Positions 56,500 to 64,000 of a stretch of DNA of 64,000 nucleotides are shown in pieces. Location of the stretch: positions 57,719,943-57,783,942 of the forward strand of contig NC_031502.1 in NCBI RefSeq assembly GCF_000237925.1. Direction: 5' to 3'. How positions within the stretch are numbered: the first letter of the stretch is position 1; every line of letters begins with the position of its first letter. Made by a program: the position numbers and the translations under genes. The stretch is from Schistosoma mansoni (taxonomy: Eukaryota; Platyhelminthes; Trematoda; Strigeidida; Schistosomatidae). Below the pieces are notes generated by a model, which was not told where the DNA came from, made no database searches, and saw only the letters and a list, made by a program, of their open reading frames with translations.

Positions 56500-57760
56500 C
56501 ATAGTAATAAAACTTGAATAAATGATTATACTCTTACTTACTTACTTACTTAAATGGTTGTATCCTCTATAAATAGGCTATAAATTTAACAAATTTTTTT
56601 TTTCTTTTATAAATTACACAATTTATCTCTCTGGAGACAGTAAATATGACAATTTTTTTGTAACTATGTATTTAGCTTATTGTTATAAAGAAACTTTTTC
56701 TTCTTTCAGTTAATGGATAGAAACAAACAAACCAACCAACCAACCAAACAAACAAACAAGCAAACAAACAAACATTGAATGGGTAACGATTATGTGAATA
56801 AATGTAATTTGTTATCATTGTTTTATTTTTTAAAACATACACTAAGTTAATGCCCCCTCTTTTTCTCTTTTTTTCTCCCTTTTTTTCTTTTTTCTCTTTT
56901 TTTATTTTTTTCCTTTTTTTTCTTCGTAGTTAATGATCATATGACATAACAAAGTTTGTAGACAATAGATCTCCCCCTCCCCCTAAAAAAAAGAAAAAAA
57001 AAGATGAACTTCTTTTCTTGCTAATATTGTATGTTTTCAGTTTGTGTAGTATCATGTGGGTGAAATTTTATTATATTTTTTAAAGGATAATGGAGATAGT
57101 TAAGTGTTGACGTTCATCTAAGTAGAGAATGTGTTAAATCACTAAGATGTTAAGTATAAAATATGTTGTATTTTTAACTGGATTGAAGTATCTTTCGTAC
57201 ATGCTGTAGGGGCAGTGAAATATCACTGAGTCCTAGCCAAATCATCTGGGATTTGGGTCATTGAATATTGAACAGATCAACAAAAGCGCATCAGTTAATC
57301 ATACACCATGAACTGGCAAATGAGGTGGTGGTCTCATTAACATCTCTGTACTCATTCTTACTAATATATTTACGTAATCAAGCTCTTTGTGTTATACAGT
57401 CTTCAAAGTAGACATAGTACTTTAATACGTCGAATGGGGTGTAATCCACGTTATATGCTGACCGTGAGGTATGAATTCGTAGTTAGCTTGTTCGTTACAC
57501 TGTTCCCGTGTAACTGGAGTAGGCCTTCAATCATTCGACATAGATCATCAACGTTGATGGTCTACAATGTGCATATTTATGATCCATACTCTCTTTGATC
57601 TGATTAATTTCACAATGTGAATAATTGTGAAAAGTAATTCTAGTCAGAACATGTCAACAGAGCTGATAAAATTATTATGTATCAGGCCATCGACTAACTT
57701 ATATTAATCTTTCGGCGGTTATAAAAAGTAATTCTTCAAAACAAACGATATTAATGTCAT
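56500..57760. other. Low-copy DNA with simple repeats
   Basis: Short (CTTA)n at 56536-56552, (AAAC)n at about 56725-56775 and T-rich runs at 56868-56930. No gene recognised. Confidence 0.6.
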
Positions 57761-57761
57761 A

Positions 57762-58425
57762 AGGCGTTTCGTGGATATTATAGTAATTTCAATAGTTGAG
57801 TTCATGAGTCAATTGAAGCTAGAACACCATGGAAAACCTGGAAGCATTGGATGGCCGTATCGTCCTATTGTGGGACTCCTCAACAGTTCGCATTCACGAT
57901 CCTGCCTCACGAGATTCGAACTCAGGACTTATCAGTCTCGCGCGCGTGCGTTTAACCTCTAGACCACTGAGCCGGTATCCAACGGTGTTTATGTTTAACT
58001 TCAACCGACCCACGAAACTGAGCGACACATTCACCATTGTCTTCAGTGTCGCTTAATTTCGTGAATCGGTTCTGGANNNNNNNNNNNNNNNNNNNNNNNN
58101 NNNNNNNNNNNNNNNNNNNNNNNNNNNNNNNNNNNNNNNNNNNNNNNNNNNNNNNNNNNNNNNNNNNNNNNNNNNNNNNNNNNNNNNNNNNNNNNNNNNN
58201 NNNNNNNNNNNNNNNNNNNNNNNNNNNNNNNNNNNNNNNNNNNNNNNNNNNNNNNNNNNNNNNNNNNNNNNNNNNNTTCGAATCTCGTGAGGTGGGATGG
58301 TGGATGCGCACCTCTGAGGAGTCCCACAATAGAACGAAACGGCCGACCACTTCTTCCAGGTTATCAATGATGGTCTAGCTTCAATCGACTCATGAATTCA
58401 ACTATTAAAATTACTACAATCTGCT
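57762..58425. mobile_element. SINE-B foldback composite containing an assembly gap
   Basis: A minus unit (57762-58040), then a 200-N gap (58077-58276), then a plus unit end (58277-58425). The minus core is TTGAGGA. The plus core has CTGAGGA and GAAA but GAC instead of GTC at the cleavage site. Confidence 0.8.
58077..58276. other. Assembly gap, 200 N
   Basis: Exactly 200 N inside a SINE-B foldback. Confidence 1.
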
Positions 58426-58689
58426 GTATAACTTCGTTTATACATACTTCAAATACACGTAACATATATAGTTTTATAATCGTCTGCAATCCAAAGTTTA
58501 TTCATGTTTCATAACTGTCAATCATTTATCCTATAACATGATATGTACATATTATTTGTAAATATACATTGGGTGGTTAAAATATCTAGCTATACCTTAT
58601 AGGTATAGTATGGAAGTGAATGGCAGACAAGTTGCATTATTTGGATAAAGTTTCATTGACCATTATAAATGTCATATATGTCGTCATGT

Positions 58690-58905
58690 TTAAATTCAAT
58701 TAGTATTGTTTGTTTCAATCTTCCCATTGATGTTTAGGACTAAAATTGATCAGTCTCTTACTGACATATGTGCATACTGTGTGTATTGCCTCGATATAGC
58801 CTTCATTCACAAGCATTATAAGAAAAGATTGATAGTGGTTAGCAATGGAATCCAAGACAAAACGCGCGTCCTGGATTCCACTGCTAGTCACTATCCATCT
58901 TCCTT
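58690..58905. mobile_element. SINE-A inverted composite
   Basis: A minus SINE-A head and 3' part (58690-58858) joined to the last plus ribozyme bases and 3' end (58859-58905). The ribozyme core is removed by the junction. No convincing flanking repeat. Confidence 0.75.
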
Positions 58906-58909
58906 AATG

Positions 58910-59290
58910 TAAATAGTTTAATTTTCTTAATAAAGACCCCTATAAGGTCATAATAGCTAATCATGAATGTTAGTATCATAAAAATGAATACTAGCTTTGT
59001 CTTTCAGTACTTATATATATTTCTAAGATCTTCTAGAACTTTCAGTGAGAACTGAAATCAGTTGGAAAACTACTGTTAATCAAAAGTTACTGGATTTCTA
59101 TTTCGTCCTAGTTTGAAACCTTCGTGTTATACCAACAGTTAATACCACCCTAAGCTACATTAGACGAGTATTTTCATCATACCAGTAAAAGTTTAAAACT
59201 ATTTGAACATCAAATATGTATTTGTGGCATGTTTTTAGATAATCTGATAATATAATATAATGAACAAGAGAAATATTTAAGAGTAAACCA
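58910..59290. other. AT-rich stretch, nothing recognised
   Basis: No feature seen. Confidence 0.5.
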
Positions 59291-59294
59291 AAAT

Positions 59295-59615
59295 GGTGGA
59301 GAAGATTTGTAACTCAGATGGAAGATTTTGGTGGAGTTTCATTCTCTGAGCTGAATGGTTCAATCGTGGAACTTTCATCGTTCTTCTTCTTCTTCTTTTT
59401 AACAACGTCATCAGTCAGCTACAACGTAGAGTGATTTTAAGTGCTGTCAGAGGTATGAGAGTAGTTATCACCTCCCGATCTTGCCACTCTTCAACCGACC
59501 TATCTGGCATGGTAGGACCTTGAGGAACGATTGTTCCAGCCAGTATAACTCGATTGGTTCATCACGATAAGCAATCCCAACCACCACATCAAGGTACCAG
59601 CAATGGTCAGGTTAT
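59295..59615 (+). mobile_element. Family D arm followed by RTE-2-type segment
   Basis: 59295-59400 is a family D arm ending in (CTT)n. 59401-59615 repeats the end of 55971-56425 (CTTGAGGAACGATTGTTCCA). Confidence 0.5.
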
Positions 59616-59619
59616 CATC

Positions 59620-60310
59620 AGCACAAACTTCAAGTAAAAATAATAAAGAACTCAGATATTCATCAGGAAAAGTTTTTTTTCGACTGAAGAGTTTTAACGA
59701 ATGATTAAATCTGAAATTCAGCGTATATAAGTAGACATGAATTGTAAAGTTTTACTTTCTCTTATTTTAAATAGATCTAAGATTAAAAAAAAACTCAATT
59801 TAATCAAAGAAACTATTCAAGAAAACTTGAAATGATCATTGTAGTTTTTCTTCTTCTTCTTCAAGAGTCCAAAAGTCAAGATTCTTTTTCTTCCAATATC
59901 CTTAGTTACTAACTTTGTTTTGTTTCATTTTTTCAGACATAATAATGCAACAATTTATTACTGTTCTTTCTTGTCTTACTTAATACCTTCGGTATTGTTT
60001 TTATTTGGGGTGGAAGGGGGGGAAGAGGGCGGAAGAGGGGGAAGAAGGTAAATTTGCTTTTATAGCTCGCTTTGTCTATATGATTATTATTTAGATTTGA
60101 CAGTAATTCGTATTTGAATCGCATTTCTGATAAGTAATCAGATTTTTTTCTTTTTGGTACCGAAATTTTAAAGTAAAATCTTTATTATGCAATAAAATAG
60201 GCAGGATTTTTTTCGTTTTCTTTGGCGGGGATACTCTTGAGTTATCTCTAGTAGGAAAAAGAGTGTAATTCAAATGAATGTTATTGATGGTACTATGATG
60301 ATATTTGTTG
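59620..60310. other. Low-copy DNA with a G-rich tract
   Basis: A G/A-rich strand at about 60007-60050 contains several runs of four or more G. No gene seen. Confidence 0.6.
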
Positions 60311-60316
60311 CAACTT

Positions 60317-60611
60317 GAATTACTTACTTACTTACTTACGCCTGTTACCCCTCGTGAAGTAGCATAGGCCGCCGACCATCATTCTCCATCCAACCCTGTC
60401 CTGGGTAAACCTTTCCAGTTCCTTCCAGTTAACATTCATCCTTTTCATATCTGATTCAATCTCACGACGTAATGTGTTCTTTGGCCTTCCTCTTTTACGC
60501 TTCTCTTCCGGATTCCAAATTAGGGATTGCTTCGTAATTCAGTTTGGTGATTTTCTCAATGTATGTCCTATCCAATTCGAAGGTCTTTTCCTAATTTCCT
60601 CTTCAGCTGGA
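60317..60611 (-). mobile_element. RTE-1 3' end
   Basis: Minus copy from the (TTAC)n tail to the EEIRK codons. CTTGAATT occurs on both sides as a possible short target-site duplication. Confidence 0.75.
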
Positions 60612-61015
60612 AGCTTGAATTTTTTGGGCGGCCTGCTTAAACATCTGGGCTACCTGTTTCCCGTCATCTATATATTTCAAAAAGTTATCTAATATTGTTT
60701 GTTTTAATACATAATTATGGCTATTAAGCACACAACCTATTCCGGTGCGTTTCTGAAAACTGTACAACCTTTCGCTGTAAAAGTCACAAAAGGCCTAATC
60801 AGAGATGTCGTGTTTGCTGGGAACATGCAGCAAAAAGAATATACATTATTCATATGTCGATTGACTGAACTGCTGACATCCAACTGGCGATCACTGAATG
60901 TTTATCATCAGGAGCAACGAAGAAATAAGAAACGTAAACATGTTGAAATACTTTATGCTGAGAATTCGATTTTGTACCAAATAATATAATATTGAATAAA
61001 GCCAATAATAATAAT
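60612..61015 (+). mobile_element. Family C 3' end with (AAT)n tail
   Basis: The longest family C copy. The frame 60717-60989 is partly shared in frame with 8863-9216, so it may be the decayed end of the element's protein; no domain recognised. AATAAA at about 60993 is followed by (AAT)n. Confidence 0.65.
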
Positions 61016-61770
61016 AATAATAATATGAATGAAGTTCAGATTATGAATTCTAAATAAAATATTTATAGCTAACTTTTGTCGCCGTACGATATTATTTAGC
61101 GTAACAACCAAGACATGTACAGTTATTTTATCGTAATGTGGAACGTTTATTCACTAGGTAATCGTGGCCTATTCAGGGAGCTATCCTTGGATCATTAGAT
61201 TCAAGCTTACTGGTATAAATATTAAGAACTTGTACTGAAACATAAATGACTTATGTTTGATCCCTGATTTTTGGAAGTAACTCAACTGGGGCTGACCCAC
61301 AACAAGTTCCATGTAGAAATTAAAATAACCTATACGATATTTATAAACTATTAAGTATTTGTTATGAAGTCGAAAACAGTGTTGGTTAATAGAGCCCTAA
61401 CTATCTTCCTACCCTTTTAACAGTGTAACTGTCAAGATGAGCAGTGGGATATTAGCGGTTTATAACCTTTGAGTTATATCTCTAAAGAATTCTGTTTAAT
61501 GTTTATCAAATTTAAACATTTCAGAATGTATACAGTCTATTCTTGAAGTCGGATAATAGTAAAAGTAGAATGTTATTTCACTTCATAACTTCATCATTTA
61601 TCTTTATGAGATCAGTAGGTTGATAAAAAATCCTGAACTTCATTTCAACATCTAAATGTCTATTACCATATCTTCATGATTGTGCATCCGTGGATCTGTG
61701 TTGCATACTTTATGCTCTTAATATAGAAACTGATTCAGTCATACTTTCAGGAATCAGATATAAGACAGGG
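61016..61770. other. Low-copy AT-rich DNA
   Basis: Nothing recognised. Confidence 0.5.
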
Positions 61771-61774
61771 TTGT

Positions 61775-62460
61775 GGAGATTGTTGAGTTCTGATTGAGAT
61801 TATGAATCAATGAATGTTAAATCACTACTACAAAAAACCTGGAAGAATTGAACAGCCTTTTCGTCCTGGTATGAGACTCCTCAGAAGTACGCATCTACGA
61901 TCCCCCACTTAGGACTCAAACCACGGATCCTATGTCTCGTTACGGACACCTAACCTCTAGACGGTGTTAATGTTTAACTTCAGTGGATTATGATCTTCAT
62001 CCATCGTATAAGGTGGATAACTGTCTCATACCCAACACGGATTGGATTTCAGTGGTCACGGAATCTCACTAGAACTCCGAGAATTACCGCTTAAAGCTAG
62101 TCACTAGTGAGCATATTATAATCATCAGTACAGGGTTGTGAAGATTGTTGAGTTTTGATTTATGTCATTTATCGATCAATATAAGAGCACTATTGAAAAC
62201 TTGGAATCACTGGACCGCGAGACCGAAAGTTCTGGGTTGCTCAATATCGTGGATTGGTTGAGGTTAAATATTAACACTGTTAGATGATGACTCTGTGATC
62301 GCGTGAGGAACCAAAAGGTCCTGTGTTCGAGTCCTGCGCGCAGTATCATGGATGCACACTGTTGGTGAGTCCCATACTAGGACGAAACAGCTATTCAGTG
62401 CTCCCAGGTTATCAAAGGTGATAGTCTAACATTGATCGACTCATGATCTCAATCAGAGTC
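61775..62460. mobile_element. SINE-B (B2) copies, including a foldback
   Basis: A minus unit at 61775-62110 (CTGAGGA and GAAA kept, stem I mismatched), a minus terminus at 62130-62210, then a plus unit at 62211-62460 (TTGGTGA, inactive). The last two form an inverted pair. Confidence 0.7.
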
Positions 62461-62682
62461 AAATACAATTTATAAAGATATTTATTAATAAAATCACCAA
62501 ATATCAAACAAATACTATTTACAGTCACTACTAATGAGAATGATTGAAAGATAGACATGAAATATGATATTGTAATCTGAAAATTAATTCCATTCAGTTT
62601 TCCTCCTCTACAAAATCTCATACAAAATAAATTGAGTATAATCTCAGAGATTAAAATTTAAACAATCCCAATGTTTTATTCA

Positions 62683-63115
62683 TTTTTTTGGTTAGCGTTT
62701 TTTTAGCAAGTTCGTTTCCTACGGGATGGGGTCGCTAACCCCATGCCCAACCCTCCTCCTTCACCAGGGCTTGGGAACGGCAGTAGCCCCTGGAGGAGCT
62801 GTAGGCGGAAGACAACAAACCAGATTCCAGCGGAGGAAGAAATCAGGAGGAAGCGTTGGAAGTGTATAGGACACACATTGAGGAAATCATCCAACTGCGT
62901 CACACGACAAGCCCTCACATAGAATCCTGAAGGTCAAAGGAAAAGAGGAAGACCAAAGAACACCTTACATCGAGAAATGGTGACGGACATTAGAAGAATG
63001 GACAAAAGTTGGATGGAACTAGAAAAGAAGGCTCAGGACAGAGTGGGTTGGAGAATTCTGGTCGGCGGCCTATGCTCCATTGGGAGTAACAGGCGTAAGT
63101 AAAAAAAAGTAAAGT
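62683..63115 (+). mobile_element. RTE-1 head-tail deletion derivative with 13-bp TSD
   Basis: 433 bp. The 5' head joins the element about 300 bp from its end (at AACAAACCAGATTCC), farther upstream than at 8289. It is flanked by AATGTTTTATTCA (62670-62682) and AATGTTTCATTCA (63116-63128), 12 of 13 identical. Confidence 0.8.
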
Positions 63116-63119
63116 AATG

Positions 63120-63319
63120 TTTCATTCAACAAACTTGTCTGGTTAATAATGATAATCATAATTGATATACAATAGATTAATACCATGATTATATTTTTGA
63201 AAGAAACTGAATCACACTAATGATGTAATCATAAAAACTATGTACAATAATTAAAGTATAAAGTATAAAGTGTATTAATCAAACTAAAGTAGTTTGATGA
63301 TTCTGTAGTTAATCTATTT
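63120..63319. other. AT-rich stretch, nothing recognised
   Basis: No feature seen. Confidence 0.5.
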
Positions 63320-63726
63320 TATCAGTACTTTGTGCCTAATGCTAACAAATCATCATTGCAGTGGATAATCACTGATGAATGGTTATTTGATAATAATCAG
63401 TGTATCTACGAGTTCAGCTGCTCCTGTGGAGAAAGCTATATTGGGCGCACTACCAGACAACTGTACCAAAGAGTTAGTGAACACCCACCTTCGTGGTTAG
63501 GAAAAGGTACTGTCAAGGCAATACGGAGCTCGGTTCTTTCACATTTGATCGATAGCGGTCATATAATAAACAGAAATAAGTTATTTATCGTATTCCTACT
63601 AGTTTTCCTTATGGGGTTCGATCTTGTCACTTACACATAACAGAAGCTATAGGAATTCGAGCTAACAATCCAAGTCTTTTTGTTCATAAGAAATTTGTAA
63701 CACCCTTATCTCTCCCTTGGCCTTAA
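63320..63726 (+). pseudogene. Penelope-like element GIY-YIG endonuclease fragment
   Basis: The frame starting at 63332 contains a CIYEFSCSCGESYIGRTTRQ-type segment, then RVSEHPP and SVLSHLIDSGH. These fit the GIY-YIG endonuclease domain at the C-terminus of Penelope-like elements, where the Tyr/Ile-Gly and Arg residues form the active site that nicks the target DNA. The frame shifts before 63613. The second frame (63613-63726) supplies the rest, ending PLSLPWP and a stop. No RT domain lies upstream in the window, so this is a 5'-truncated pseudogene. Confidence 0.8.
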
Positions 63727-64000
63727 TAAATGATTTTATTTTCCAAACTCTTTCTTCGTTTGTTTCTCTCCACCCTCCCTACCAAGTTTTTTCCCTCAAA
63801 TATACGTTTCACGGTCCAATTACCGTCTTATTACGTAATCTTATATTTTTTATGAATTTTACTTTAGTGTCTATATTTTTTCTAATCATTGACTTATTTC
63901 CCGTTATGTAATAGTGATTGAAGGCTTTGTTATTGCTTATCACAACTAGTATACCTGTCATCACACTATCAATTTGTACTCTTTACTTACTATGTTTAGT
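63727..64000. other. 3' flank of the Penelope-like fragment
   Basis: AATAAA at 63725 follows the stop, then AT- and T-rich sequence without further signal. Confidence 0.5.

Overview
This window looks like non-coding, repeat-saturated nuclear DNA of a blood fluke (Schistosoma or a close relative). The base composition is AT-rich. It carries Sm-alpha-type hammerhead-ribozyme SINEs, two kinds of RTE-clade non-LTR retrotransposon with schistosome-type reverse transcriptase fragments, and a Penelope-like GIY-YIG fragment. I found no intact host gene, tRNA, rRNA or CRISPR array. All long open frames are decayed retroelement pieces or chance frames. There are three 200-N assembly gaps.

Family names below are local to this report. 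SINE-A: unit about 332 bp, pol III box A and box B, then a hammerhead of the known Sm-alpha type. SINE-B: unit about 390-400 bp, an unrelated body with its own tRNA-like A/B boxes and a second hammerhead core whose stem I has a different but still complementary sequence. RTE-1: non-LTR element ending in a (GTAA)n-type tail. RTE-2: non-LTR element ending in TGAC repeats. LTR-1: a roughly 490-520 bp solo LTR. LTR-2: one 322-bp solo LTR. C, D, E and F: shorter repeat families.

Layout. 1-5.9 kb: family C split by RTE-1, RTE-1 5' and RT pieces, and an identical 369-bp duplication beside (TA)n arrays. 6.4-22 kb: mostly SINE-A and SINE-B with LTR-1 and LTR-2 solos, RTE-1 3' ends and one RTE-2 copy. 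22.6-33 kb: sparser, with long stretches where I recognise nothing. 33-51 kb: dense RTE-1, LTR-1 and SINE layers, often nested. 52-54.5 kb: apparently low-copy DNA. 54.5-63 kb: RTE-2 remnants, SINE-B, family C and RTE-1. 63.3-63.7 kb: the Penelope-like GIY-YIG fragment.

The most interesting system is the pair of hammerhead SINE families. Both occur as tandem units and as head-to-head inverted (foldback) composites. Several composites carry their own 11-16 bp target-site duplications, so each was inserted as one piece. In both families helix III of the ribozyme is an 8-nt palindrome. One A-B chimera has a single flanking duplication. These duplications were read directly from the sequence. The self-cleavage activity, the mechanism and the novelty are inference.
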